A stretch of 62,387 bases of DNA from assembly GCA_035513175.1 (NCBI GenBank), contig DATKCN010000294.1, positions 1 through 62,387 of the forward strand, in the 5' to 3' direction. Positions 24,576 through 32,762 of this stretch are shown here, piece after piece. Position 1 is the first letter of the stretch. The number at the start of each line of letters is the position of its first letter. The notes below the pieces were generated by a model. The model had not been told where the DNA came from, did not search any database, and saw only the letters and a program-made list of their open reading frames with translations. A program made the position numbers and the translations under genes. This DNA is from DATKCN01 sp035513175 (GTDB taxonomy: Bacteria; Chloroflexota; Chloroflexia; Thermomicrobiales; CFX8).

Positions 24576-25532
24576 GTGGGTGGAGAACTCGTCGACGTCA
24601 TCGGGATGCTGCTGTCCGCACTCGCCCTGGTTGGCAGCGTAGCCTTCTTCTGCCTGTGGGCGCATCGAGCCGAGGGCAACCGCGCGCTCACCATGGGACT
24701 CTACATCGTCTTCGGCGCATTCGGCTTCTTCGTCCTCCTGTATGGGCTCGGATCGGCATACCGGAGCTATCTCGAAGGTGAACCCGTCGGCAACATATCG
24801 TACCTTGCCGCCGCGCTCGGGCTCATTGCGGGCATTGGCCTGATTCCACCGCTCCGCCTTCTCGTGACGAAGGTTGTTCCATTCGATCCCCATTCCAAGC
24901 CCGACATGGTGGGCTTTATCGTCCTCTCCCAGATTGCCGTGCTGTCGATCGTCGCCCTGGCCGCCGACGACGGCGAGTTCGAGCCACTGACTTACCCGTA
25001 TCTGGTCATTCAGGCGGCCGCGTTCATCGCCGTCGCGTTTCTGCTGGTTGGCACGTGGATCTATCGCTCGCCGCGCTCCTCATTGGAGCGGTTGGGCCTG
25101 GTCCGGCCAACGCAAAAGCAGGTGTGGATCTCAGTTGGGTTCGTGTTTGTGCTGTTTATTGTGTCGATCACGTCATCGCTGCTGGTGTCGGAATTTCAGC
25201 CCGAGATCGGCGACGAGATCACCGACAACCTTGGCCGCATGACTGAAAACATCGAGACGGGCCCTGGCGCGTTGCTGCTGGGAGTGACGTCCGGCGCCGG
25301 CGAAGAGATCCTCGTGCGCGGCGCCATTCAACCGCGATACGGGATAGCGTTCACCTCGCTGCTGTTTGCCGTGCTCCACGCGCAGTATGGGCTGAGCTTC
25401 GTAACCGCCGGCGTGTTCGTCACCGGAGTCGTCTTCGGTCTGGAGCGGAAGTACCTGAACACCACCTGCTGCATCATCACGCATTCGCTCTACAACACGA
25501 CCGCTGTGGCCGTGACGCTGGTCATAGCCTGA
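24576..25532 (+). CDS. CPBP family intramembrane metalloprotease
   Basis: 318 residues from GTG 24576, chosen for GGAG 7 bases upstream. The protein is almost entirely membrane helices (about eight). The CPBP (Abi/CAAX protease, PF02517) motifs are in the last third: the glutamate pair and Arg in GAGEEILVRGAIQ, the His in LLFAVLHAQYG, and a second His in IITHSLYNTTAV. Bacterial members include bacteriocin self-immunity proteins and signalling proteases; the substrate here is not known. It is divergent from parB across a palindrome. Confidence 0.87.
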   Translation: MGGELVDVIGMLLSALALVGSVAFFCLWAHRAEGNRALTMGLYIVFGAFGFFVLLYGLGSAYRSYLEGEPVGNISYLAAALGLIAGIGLIPPLRLLVTKVVPFDPHSKPDMVGFIVLSQIAVLSIVALAADDGEFEPLTYPYLVIQAAAFIAVAFLLVGTWIYRSPRSSLERLGLVRPTQKQVWISVGFVFVLFIVSITSSLLVSEFQPEIGDEITDNLGRMTENIETGPGALLLGVTSGAGEEILVRGAIQPRYGIAFTSLLFAVLHAQYGLSFVTAGVFVTGVVFGLERKYLNTTCCIITHSLYNTTAVAVTLVIA

Positions 25533-25670
25533 CGGCGCGCCGGGTCTGATGGCAGTTCAACCGTTGACGGTCTCTTGTGCTCGACCGCAAGCTCGCGGCG
25601 GAACGCGTGCGCCTGCCGCGCCGGGCGATTCCCTCGACTCGTGGGATCGTCCCGGTGCGGCGGACAATGG

Positions 25671-27236
25671 TTACGAGATGTTGGGATAGAACTCCCAGGT
25701 GGACGCGCCGTCGTAGTAGATCACGTAGATTGAGTTGGTTCCGACCAGGATCACGCCCCGTTCGAATTCCTGCACCGTCGAGGTGAACGACGTGGCGTAC
25801 TCGCTGGTTGCATGTCCGATTTCCGCAGCGATGCCTGAGTCGGCGCGCCACAAGTAGCCGAGCGCTCCGCCGGGGATCCACAGACCCGGCTCCGGACCGT
25901 CCTCAGGCTCGGGCAGCGTCGCCGCGCTGTCGATGAATCCGCTCCAGCGGCCGTCCGAGGACAGCACGTAGATCCAGCCGATGTCGTGTCGCAGGAACAT
26001 CGTTCCGCGCTGGAATCCCTGAATCTGGGCTGGCGTCGTCGAGGACACTGCAAGCGGTTCTCCCAGATTGCTTCGCACCAGCTCGTCGCCCCAATAGACG
26101 TTGCCGATCGCGCCCGTAACCGCGAATGTCTCGGGTGTCGGGGTCAACGTCGGCGGCGGAGCCGAGGTCGGCGTGCTCGTCGGCGCCTCTGCGGTTGGCG
26201 TGGGCGATGGCGTCGAGGTCGCCGTCGGATCGACAACCACGGTCGGCGTTGCGGTTGGGACACTCGGCGCCGTTGGCGTCGGCGTCGCGTGCGGTGGCAG
26301 CTCGTCTCCACTGCCAGGGTCGGGATGGGGAGTCGGCGTCGGCGTTGCAGGCGCAGGCGGAGTTCCGTCCCCTCCGGGCTCTCCTTGCTGATCGATGGGA
26401 CTCGCCGTGGCCGGAGGAACCGTGCCTGGAACGTCAGTTGGCGAGATGACGGCGGGATCTGATTGTGGCGTGCCTTCACTGGGACGCGCCGTCGCGGGAG
26501 CAATGACGGGTGTCGGCGTCACTGTTGACGCCGCGGGTGTCTCCGCGCCCGGAGTCGGAGTCTCAAACACCGCGACAGTCGTCGCCGTCGTAAAGCGCAG
26601 GAAGAATGGGGGGTCAAGGCGATTGCCCCAGTCGTCGCGCGCGTCGCTGGAGATCCTGATCTGGTAGGTGGTGTCGGGCCGCAGGACCTGATTGCTGCCG
26701 ATAATCAGCGTGTTGCCGCTCCACTGATAGCCGAGCCGCTCGATCTCTCCTGCCGGTTCCATGGCCAGCGCCGCCTCGACGGACGCCGCATTCATCGGCT
26801 TGTTGAACTCGATCTCGATCGGGCGCTGGACGGGCCATGGCTCATCCTGCTCCACCGTCGGGGCAGACGCCGCGACGGCGGGCTGGATTGCACGCTGGTA
26901 TCCGCCCATGATGAGATAGCCGGACACGATGAAGATCAACGCAACCGCCGCCACCGCGGCCATCGAGTATCCGACCCTGCTGGTGATCAGGAACAGCCGT
27001 CCCGGCTCCCCGTCAATGGTCTGCGCGAAGATCGTGTCGGTCAGGTGCTCAGGCGCATGAACCGGAGGCAGCGAACGGATACGTTCACCGATTGATCGGT
27101 ATGACTCCAGCACGCCCGCGCATTCTCGGCACGCAGCGAGATGGGCGCGCAGCTCGATCCGCTCGCGTGGCGAGATTTCTCCATCGACGAGCGCCGAGAT
27201 CAGCTCGCGGGAGTCGGCGCAACGTTGGGCGTTCAT
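25671..27236 (-). CDS. Anti-sigma factor with Ig-like domain, Thr-Pro linker and external repeat domain
   Basis: 521 residues, far larger than ordinary anti-sigma factors. In order: a cytoplasmic zinc-finger anti-sigma domain (C6, H32-x3-C36-x2-C39), one helix (about 88-111), a bacterial Ig-like domain (about 135-220, PIEIEFNKPMNAASVEAAL to FFLRFTTAT) of the SbsA type, a Thr-Pro-rich stretch of some 160 residues (many TPTPT units), and a C-terminal domain of two similar blocks (about 395-521), each with a Trp-rich start, F-x-RG and a final IYV-x-DG-x-W-x-F. The gene overlaps the ECF sigma gene by 4 bp. The outer domains likely sense or bind the cell surface; release of sigma by regulated proteolysis is inferred. 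Confidence 0.85.
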   Translation of the reverse strand: MNAQRCADSRELISALVDGEISPRERIELRAHLAACRECAGVLESYRSIGERIRSLPPVHAPEHLTDTIFAQTIDGEPGRLFLITSRVGYSMAAVAAVALIFIVSGYLIMGGYQRAIQPAVAASAPTVEQDEPWPVQRPIEIEFNKPMNAASVEAALAMEPAGEIERLGYQWSGNTLIIGSNQVLRPDTTYQIRISSDARDDWGNRLDPPFFLRFTTATTVAVFETPTPGAETPAASTVTPTPVIAPATARPSEGTPQSDPAVISPTDVPGTVPPATASPIDQQGEPGGDGTPPAPATPTPTPHPDPGSGDELPPHATPTPTAPSVPTATPTVVVDPTATSTPSPTPTAEAPTSTPTSAPPPTLTPTPETFAVTGAIGNVYWGDELVRSNLGEPLAVSSTTPAQIQGFQRGTMFLRHDIGWIYVLSSDGRWSGFIDSAATLPEPEDGPEPGLWIPGGALGYLWRADSGIAAEIGHATSEYATSFTSTVQEFERGVILVGTNSIYVIYYDGASTWEFYPNIS

Positions 27237-27799
27237 GACGCCACGCCTTCGTCGCCCGTGTACAACCGCCGGAACTCTTCACGTCCACGAAACAGCACGG
27301 ATTTGACGGCGGACCGGGACAGTCCCAAAGCGTCGCCGATCTCCTCACACGACAGGCCCTCGTATTCCCGCATGATCAGCGCGGCGCGGTTGCGAGGCGA
27401 CATGCGCATGAGCGTTTCCTGCACGGCGGACGATGTCTCGCGCGCGAACGTCCGGCGTTCGGGATCGTCCAGCTCTCCGCCTCCCAGCAGGTGCTCGTGC
27501 TTCATGTTGTCCCACGGGAGCCAGCGGATGCGCTTGCGCCGTCTGAGGATGTCCAGGCAGGCGTTGGACGCGATGCGGTGCAACCAGGCCGACACGTTCA
27601 GATCGGCGTTGGTCGATCCCAGCCCACGATACGCGCGCACGAAGCAATCCTGTGTCAAATCACTCGCGTCGTCGGGATCGCCCATCATGCGGTATACGAA
27701 GCTGTAGATCTGTCGTTCGTAGCGAAAGACGATCTGCTCAAAGGCAGCCTGGTCTCCAGCCTTTGCTCGACTTACCCACACATCCTCTTCGGATGCCAT
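27233..27799 (-). CDS. ECF-type RNA polymerase sigma factor
   Basis: About 188 residues from ATG 27799 (GGAAAGG 6 bases upstream); TTG 27814 with GGAGGG upstream is an alternative and would add five residues. Region 2 (about 20-90: FRYERQIYSFVYRMMGDP, DLTQDCFVRAYRGL) binds -10 DNA and core polymerase. Region 4 (about 130-180: MSPRNRAALIMREYEGLS, EEIGDALGLSRSAVKSVLFRG) recognises -35. There is no region 1 or 3, as in ECF sigmas. It is translationally coupled with its anti-sigma factor and presumably controls its own operon. Confidence 0.95.
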   Translation of the reverse strand: MASEEDVWVSRAKAGDQAAFEQIVFRYERQIYSFVYRMMGDPDDASDLTQDCFVRAYRGLGSTNADLNVSAWLHRIASNACLDILRRRKRIRWLPWDNMKHEHLLGGGELDDPERRTFARETSSAVQETLMRMSPRNRAALIMREYEGLSCEEIGDALGLSRSAVKSVLFRGREEFRRLYTGDEGVAS

Positions 27800-27918
27800 C
27801 AGGGGCCTTTCCAACGCCGCCCTCCGCTCTGTACAACGTGTGAGCGGGCGTCTGGTTGTGCCGGCGCCAGCAGGCCGGCCCGGATTCGCGAGCGACCAAA
27901 AGACGCGATCTCGGATGT

Positions 27919-27924
27919 TACAAT
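27919..27924 (+). promoter_or_regulatory. Extended -10 promoter of the HMT-MTHFR gene
   Basis: TG-T-TACAAT (27916-27924) is an extended -10 box 50 bases before the gene start at 27975. The -35 region is poor. No room is left for a cobalamin or SAM riboswitch in the leader. Confidence 0.4.
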
Positions 27925-27974
27925 CGCGCTTACGCCATGCTGCGTCTTGGATCTGTCCCGGGAAGGATACCCCA

Positions 27975-29852
27975 ATGGCTCATCCATTACTCGCGCGCCT
28001 GGGGGACGGCCCGGTGTTGTGTGATGGCGCCATGGGAACGCTGATACATGCCCGGGGAACGCCCATCGACGCCTGCTTCGATGAGTTGAACCTATCCTCA
28101 CGCGAAACGATCGTCGAGATCCATCGCGAGTACATCGCGGCCGGCGCCGACATAATCGAAACGAACACCTTCGGAGCCAATCGCTTCAAGCTCGCCGAGC
28201 ACCGCCTCGAGCACCGCGTGCGCGACATCAACTTTCTCGGCGCGAAGCTGGCTCGCGAGGCTCGCGAGCTGTCCGGCTCGCTCGTCCTCGTCGCCGGGTC
28301 GGTCGGCCCGACCGGCATGGCTCAGGCGCCGTTCGGTCTCATGGAGCCAAGTGCTGTGCGCGCAGCCTTCCGGGACCAGATCGGAGCCCTGCTTGAAGGC
28401 GGAGTTGATCTGCTCATCATCGAGACGATTGGCTCGCTGGCCGAGATGACGGAGGCCATCGGCGCCGCGCGCGAGGTGTGTGACTTGCCGATCATGGCGT
28501 CCATGACATTCGCGGATGACGGGCGATCGACGATGGGCCACTCGCCCCAGGAGGTCGTGAACGCACTGCTTGGCCTTGAAGTCGACGTCGTAGGCGTGAA
28601 TTGCAGCGTTGGACCGCGTGGGGTGCTGGATGTGCTGTCGAAGATGCGCGACGCCGCTCCATCAAGCGCGTTCCTGGCGGGCCAACCGAATGCGGGATGG
28701 CCCATGCAGGTCGGCGACCGCGTCATCTATCCTTCATCGACCGACTATTTCGGGACCTATGTCCGGGAGGCGCTCGACCTCGGCGTGCGCGTCGTCGGGG
28801 GCTGCTGTGGCACGACGCCGGATCACATCGCCGCGATGCGAGCCGCCATCGACAGTCATCGAAGCACTCGTTCGCGCCCGGCTCTGGTCTCTCAGCGCTC
28901 CCGCTCGATCGAGCTCATCCCCGCGGAAGAGCCGACGCAACTCTCCCGCAAGCTGGGCAGACAGTTCATCGTGGCAGTTGAGCTCGACCCTCCGCGCGGC
29001 TTGAACCCGTCCAAAATCGTTGCCGGCGCGCGGATGCTCAAGGAGGCGGGCGTCGACGCCGTCAACGTCGCAGACTCGCCGATGGCCCGCGTACGCATGG
29101 GCGCGCTGGCTTTGTGCTTCCTGGTGCAGACCGAGGTCGGGGTCGAGACCATCCTGCATTTCACAACGCGCGACCGCAACCTGATGGGCCTGCAATCCGA
29201 CCTGCTGGGGGCGCACGCGTTGGGCGTGCGCAACATTCTCGCCCTCACCGGCGATCCCCCCAGCCTCGGCGACTACCCGAACGCCACCGCCGTCTACGAC
29301 ATCGACTCGACCGGTCTGGCTGCGGTGCTAAGCTCAATGAACGCTGGCAACGACGCGGCCGGGGCTCCAATCGGGATGCAGGCGAGCTTCACAATCGCCG
29401 TCGCCGCCGACCCGACCCGCGCGGACCTCGCGGAAGAAGCGGACCGCATGCACCGCAAGGTGAGCGCCGGCGCGCACTTCGTCATGACGCAGCCGATCTA
29501 CGAGATGATTACCTGGCGCGCGTTCCTCGACGTGTACGAGCAACGACATGGGCCACTGTCCGTGCCGGTAATGCTTGGCATCCTGCCGCTCCATAGCCAC
29601 CGCCACACCGAATTCCTGTACAACGAAGTCCCCGGCATCCGTCCCACCGACACTATCCGCGAGCGCATGCGCCTGGCCGGCAGTCAGGGCAGGGTGGAAG
29701 GGATCCGGATTGCGCAGGAGCTGCTGCTGGAAGCTCGGGATGAAGTGCATGGTGTTTACATCATGCCCTCGTTCCAGCGCTATGAGTCAGCCGCCGAGGT
29801 CATGGATGTCGTGGGCGACCGGACGCTAACGGCGGCGTTGCCCGCAAATTAG
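27975..29852 (+). CDS. Bifunctional homocysteine S-methyltransferase / 5,10-methylenetetrahydrofolate reductase
   Basis: 625 residues from ATG 27975 with GGAAGGA 7 bases upstream. Residues 1-300 are the homocysteine S-methyltransferase barrel (VLCDGAMGTLIHARG, then zinc ligands Cys in VNCSVGP and Cys-Cys in VGGCCGTTPDHI). Residues about 325-610 are a MetF-type FAD barrel (VAVELDPPRGLNPSKIVAG to HFVMTQPIYEM). The layout matches Bacillus YitJ. There is no cobalamin-binding domain, so the methyl donor may be S-methylmethionine or another compound, or the protein may work with a separate cobalamin-carrying subunit. It forms its own unit before rplS. Confidence 0.92.
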   Translation: MAHPLLARLGDGPVLCDGAMGTLIHARGTPIDACFDELNLSSRETIVEIHREYIAAGADIIETNTFGANRFKLAEHRLEHRVRDINFLGAKLAREARELSGSLVLVAGSVGPTGMAQAPFGLMEPSAVRAAFRDQIGALLEGGVDLLIIETIGSLAEMTEAIGAAREVCDLPIMASMTFADDGRSTMGHSPQEVVNALLGLEVDVVGVNCSVGPRGVLDVLSKMRDAAPSSAFLAGQPNAGWPMQVGDRVIYPSSTDYFGTYVREALDLGVRVVGGCCGTTPDHIAAMRAAIDSHRSTRSRPALVSQRSRSIELIPAEEPTQLSRKLGRQFIVAVELDPPRGLNPSKIVAGARMLKEAGVDAVNVADSPMARVRMGALALCFLVQTEVGVETILHFTTRDRNLMGLQSDLLGAHALGVRNILALTGDPPSLGDYPNATAVYDIDSTGLAAVLSSMNAGNDAAGAPIGMQASFTIAVAADPTRADLAEEADRMHRKVSAGAHFVMTQPIYEMITWRAFLDVYEQRHGPLSVPVMLGILPLHSHRHTEFLYNEVPGIRPTDTIRERMRLAGSQGRVEGIRIAQELLLEARDEVHGVYIMPSFQRYESAAEVMDVVGDRTLTAALPAN

Positions 29853-29867
29853 GGCGGGTGCTATACT
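29838..29867 (+). promoter_or_regulatory. rplS promoter
   Basis: -35 TTGCCC (29838-29843), an 18-base spacer and -10 TATACT (29862-29867), with the -35 inside the end of the upstream gene. It leaves a leader of about 125 bases before rplS, long enough for a structured regulatory RNA; only short hairpins were seen in it. Confidence 0.6.
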
Positions 29868-29998
29868 CCCATGATGCCCGCCGAACGCGGGACTTTCACT
29901 GTGTAGCTCGATTCTCCGGCGCGTGAACGACAATCTGATCATGTTGCCCAGCGACGCTCCTTGTCGTCGGCTGAGGTCGTGGATGAGGAAAGTGAATC

Positions 29999-30367
29999 AT
30001 GGTTGACACGATTCGAGAGTTGGAGAGCGTGCATCTTCGCAGCGACCTGCCTGACTTCGGTCCCGGCGACACCGTGCGCGCCCACGTCAAGGTCGTTGAG
30101 GGCAGCCGGGAGCGCCTGCAGGCGTTCGAGGGTGTCGTCATTCGCCGTCGTGGCGGCGGCATCAACGAGAACTTCACGATTCGCCGCATCGCGTCGCACA
30201 GCATCGGAGTCGAGCGCACGTTCCTGCTGCACTCCCCGCGCGTCGAGCGCATCGAAGTGCTGCGTCATGGCAAGGTGCGACGCGCCAAGCTGTACTACCT
30301 GCGCGGCCGGACCGGCAAGGCTGCGCGCATCCGCGAACGCCGTCGCCCGTCGGGCTCGGTGATGTAG
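29999..30367 (+). CDS. rplS: 50S ribosomal protein L19
   Basis: 122 residues, standard length. Family signature FGPGDTVRAHVKVVEG-x-RERLQAFEGVVI near residues 18-45, followed by RRGGGINENFTIRRIASHSIGVERTF and a basic C-terminus. L19 sits at the 30S-50S interface. It does not lie beside trmD, rimM and rpsP, its usual partners, but is followed after 170 bp by a small unknown gene and then by rnhB and yraN, which in many bacteria are the next members of that cluster. Its leader of about 125 bases may carry autogenous control. Confidence 0.97.
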   Translation: MVDTIRELESVHLRSDLPDFGPGDTVRAHVKVVEGSRERLQAFEGVVIRRRGGGINENFTIRRIASHSIGVERTFLLHSPRVERIEVLRHGKVRRAKLYYLRGRTGKAARIRERRRPSGSVM

Positions 30368-30537
30368 CGCGTCCGTCCCGTTTCCAGACCAATCAGCGCG
30401 CGATGGGACAGGACCATCTGGCGCCATTTCGTGTCCGCCGGCTGGCAGACGGGCGCGGCCTGGCAATCGCCATGCGTGGCTAACATTGAACGTAGCCCAG
30501 GGCGTAGCGGAATGAAGACGCCGGATCGGAGGGCTCG

Positions 30538-30759
30538 ATGCAGAAGCGCCAGCATGACAAGTCTGCCGAATCCTTGTTGCGAGCACACGGGCACAAGCCG
30601 GAAGAGTTGTCAGAGCTGACCGGTGTTGGGGCCAACATCATCCGCCGCGCCTCATACGACGGCGATCTGGGGGCCACGATCGTCGAAACCGACATCGTCG
30701 ACATTCCGCGAGCCTTCCCGATCGCGTGGCTCAACGTGCGCTCCGAGGTGATTTCCTAG
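30538..30759 (+). CDS. Small unknown protein, possible helix-turn-helix
   Basis: 73 residues, ATG preceded by GGAGGG (4 bases apart), so translation is credible. The N-terminal half is charged and helical (KRQHDKSAESLLRAHGH); the middle KPEELSELTGVGANIIRRAS resembles the two helices of an Xre-type DNA-binding motif. The C-terminal half has short strands (GATIVETDIVDIPRAFPIAW). No family is recognised. It lies between rplS and rnhB on the same strand. Confidence 0.55.
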   Translation: MQKRQHDKSAESLLRAHGHKPEELSELTGVGANIIRRASYDGDLGATIVETDIVDIPRAFPIAWLNVRSEVIS

Positions 30760-30923
30760 GAGACGCCGTCGTAACCCGTCGGGCCGGGTGGATCTCGGCA
30801 CGAGTGTTTTCGATAGATCACCTTACGGTTCGACGTCCGCTCCCGTATGCGATGATACCGACCGAACGAGTAGCGTCGATCCGTCGCGACGCGCCGCGGC
30901 GTCCGGCCACTGCGAGGCTGAGG

Positions 30924-31619
30924 ATGGTGAATCCGTCCATGTCTTCGATACGGAATCAATCCCCGAGCCTGCGATGGGAGAAGGACGCGTGGTCCGGCGG
31001 CAAGCTTCTGGTGGCCGGCGTCGACGAGGTTGGGCGCGGAGCATGGGCGGGTCCCATCGTCGCCGCAGCCGTCGCGCTTCCGGCAGACCCGGCGTTTCGA
31101 GCGCGCCTGACGCGCGCGTTGCGCCGTGCCGAAACGCCGATACGCGACTCCAAGCAGATGTCGCCGCAACAGCGGCGGCGCGCGGTAAGCGCAATTCAGG
31201 ACATCGGCATGCAGTTCGCCGTCGCGTCGATTCCGGCTAGTGACATCGACGTGGTGGGATTGGGGCTCGCGAACCGGCAGGTGCTGTGTGACGCGGTGCA
31301 GGCGCTGTCGCCCGAACCAGATCACGTGCTGGTGGACGCCTTTGCTCTGCCAAATCTCCGCTGCTCGCACGACGCGATCGTCCACGGCGATTCGATCAGC
31401 TTCGCGATCGCGCTTGCCTCCATCGTCGCAAAGGCGCATCGCGACTCGCTGATGATCGAACTCTGCGAGCGCTTTCCCGTGTACGGGTTCTCCGCGCACA
31501 AAGGGTACGGCACCGCCCAGCATCGGGCGGCACTTCTCACCCATGGGCCGCTCGAACACCACAGGCGTTCATTCCGGCCGGTCGCGGAGCTGGCGTGGCA
31601 TGCGGCGCACGACCGCTAG
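30924..31619 (+). CDS. rnhB: Ribonuclease HII
   Basis: 231 residues from ATG 30924, where GAGG stands 6 bases before the start; a frame reaching further upstream lacks family sequence. RNase HII removes single ribonucleotides from DNA. The active site is VAGVDEVGRGAWAGPIVAAAV (Asp and Glu), Asp in DHVLVDAFALP, and Asp in AKAHRDSLMI. HKGYGTAQHRAAL is the conserved C-terminal stretch. The end overlaps yraN by 20 bp, a pairing common in bacteria. Confidence 0.95.
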   Translation: MVNPSMSSIRNQSPSLRWEKDAWSGGKLLVAGVDEVGRGAWAGPIVAAAVALPADPAFRARLTRALRRAETPIRDSKQMSPQQRRRAVSAIQDIGMQFAVASIPASDIDVVGLGLANRQVLCDAVQALSPEPDHVLVDAFALPNLRCSHDAIVHGDSISFAIALASIVAKAHRDSLMIELCERFPVYGFSAHKGYGTAQHRAALLTHGPLEHHRRSFRPVAELAWHAAHDR

Positions 31620-31971
31620 CATCGGGGTCGCGGGCGAAGCACGCGCCCGGCAGTCCCTGATCGATGCCGGGTACCGCATCGTCACGCAGAACTGGCGCGT
31701 TCGAGGAGGCGAGATCGACATCGTCGCGCTCGATGGGGACGCGCTTGTGTTCGTCGAGGTGCGGACCCGCGCACTCCGCGCGCCGGTTATTGCCGAGTCC
31801 ACGGTGGACGAGCGCAAGCTCGCGAGGATCATGCTGGCGGCCGACGCGTTCCTGCAAGCGCATGAGGACTATGTCGACCACGTCTGGCGCGTCGACCTCA
31901 TCGCGCTTACGATGGACGGCGCGGGTGTCGTGCGGGGCTACCGGCACTACCAGAATCTGACGCTGGAATGA
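31600..31971 (+). CDS. yraN: YraN family (UPF0102) putative endonuclease
   Basis: 123 residues from ATG 31600 with GGAG a few bases upstream; the usual family length. The nuclease-like signature is complete: GEARARQSLIDAGYRIVTQNW, then GGEIDIVALDG and LVFVEVRTR, i.e. the E-x-D...E-V pattern of Holliday-junction-resolvase-type folds. The function is not established; a role in DNA repair or uptake is assumed from the fold. It overlaps rnhB by 20 bp and is very probably translated with it. Confidence 0.92.
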   Translation: MRRTTASIGVAGEARARQSLIDAGYRIVTQNWRVRGGEIDIVALDGDALVFVEVRTRALRAPVIAESTVDERKLARIMLAADAFLQAHEDYVDHVWRVDLIALTMDGAGVVRGYRHYQNLTLE

Positions 31972-32147
31972 GCGACGGGGCGCGCGCGAGCCTCAGCACG
32001 GCGATTCTCTTTCGCGGGCGCGAATTGCACGGGCCGAGCCTGCTGCCGTCAAGAAGGATCGGCCATGATCGTCGTGCAACCTCCGCGCTCGCACCGACCC
32101 GCACACCTGTGTCGAATCGCGAACAAGCGGAACGAGGAGCCAGAAGC

Positions 32148-32657
32148 ATGAGCCAGTCAGCGCAGGAGCATCGCGATTCGGCGCCGGATTCGGTCGCGTG
32201 CGCTGTCATTACCGTCAGCGACACACGCACGCCGGAGACCGACGCGAGCGGCTCGATCATGCGTTCGACGCTCTTAGCCGCAGGGCATTCGGTCGTGGCG
32301 TACGAGATCGTGCGCGATGAGCCTGAGCTGATCCGCTCGGTGCTCAATCGGCACGCGAGCGACGTGACCTGCGACGCCGTGCTGTTCAACGGCGGAACCG
32401 GGATTGCTCGCCGCGACACCACCTTTGATACGCTGAGCGCCATGCTCGATCAGACGCTTCCCGGCTTCGGCGAACTGTTCCGCATGTTGTCGTTTGAGGA
32501 GATCGGACCGGCGGCGATGCTGTCGCGCGCGACTGCCGGCGTCTACCGTGGCAGGCTCGTCTTTTCTACCCCCGGCTCGTCGAATGCCGTCTCGCTCGCG
32601 ATGAACAAGCTCATCGTGCCCGAGATTGCCCACATCATCTTTGAGACGCGGAAGTAG
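32148..32657 (+). CDS. Molybdenum cofactor biosynthesis protein MoaB/Mog family
   Basis: 169 residues from ATG 32148 with AGGAG 7 bases upstream. Members bind molybdopterin and adenylate it or help insert molybdenum. The family core is seen as VITVSDTRTPETDASG, LFNGGTGIARRDTTFDTL (binding of the pterin), and GFGELFRMLSFEEIGPAAMLSRATAG; the last part FSTPGSSNAVSLAMNKLI is also typical. MoaB and MogA are hard to separate from sequence; MoaB is favoured by length. No other cofactor genes are in the window. Confidence 0.9.
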   Translation: MSQSAQEHRDSAPDSVACAVITVSDTRTPETDASGSIMRSTLLAAGHSVVAYEIVRDEPELIRSVLNRHASDVTCDAVLFNGGTGIARRDTTFDTLSAMLDQTLPGFGELFRMLSFEEIGPAAMLSRATAGVYRGRLVFSTPGSSNAVSLAMNKLIVPEIAHIIFETRK

Positions 32658-32762
32658 ATGGCGCCACGCGGCCAGGCGCTCCGCGGGGCGGATCGCCTTT
32701 AGTATCATGCCGCGTGTCGGTGGCATCAGCGGCGCGGCCGAGCGAAGGGTATTGTCCCGCTC

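Noticed and set aside
26140..26530. Repetitive region that might be a CRISPR or mini-satellite
   Set aside because: The repetition is the codons of the Thr-Pro-rich linker of the anti-sigma factor; no fixed repeat/spacer structure.
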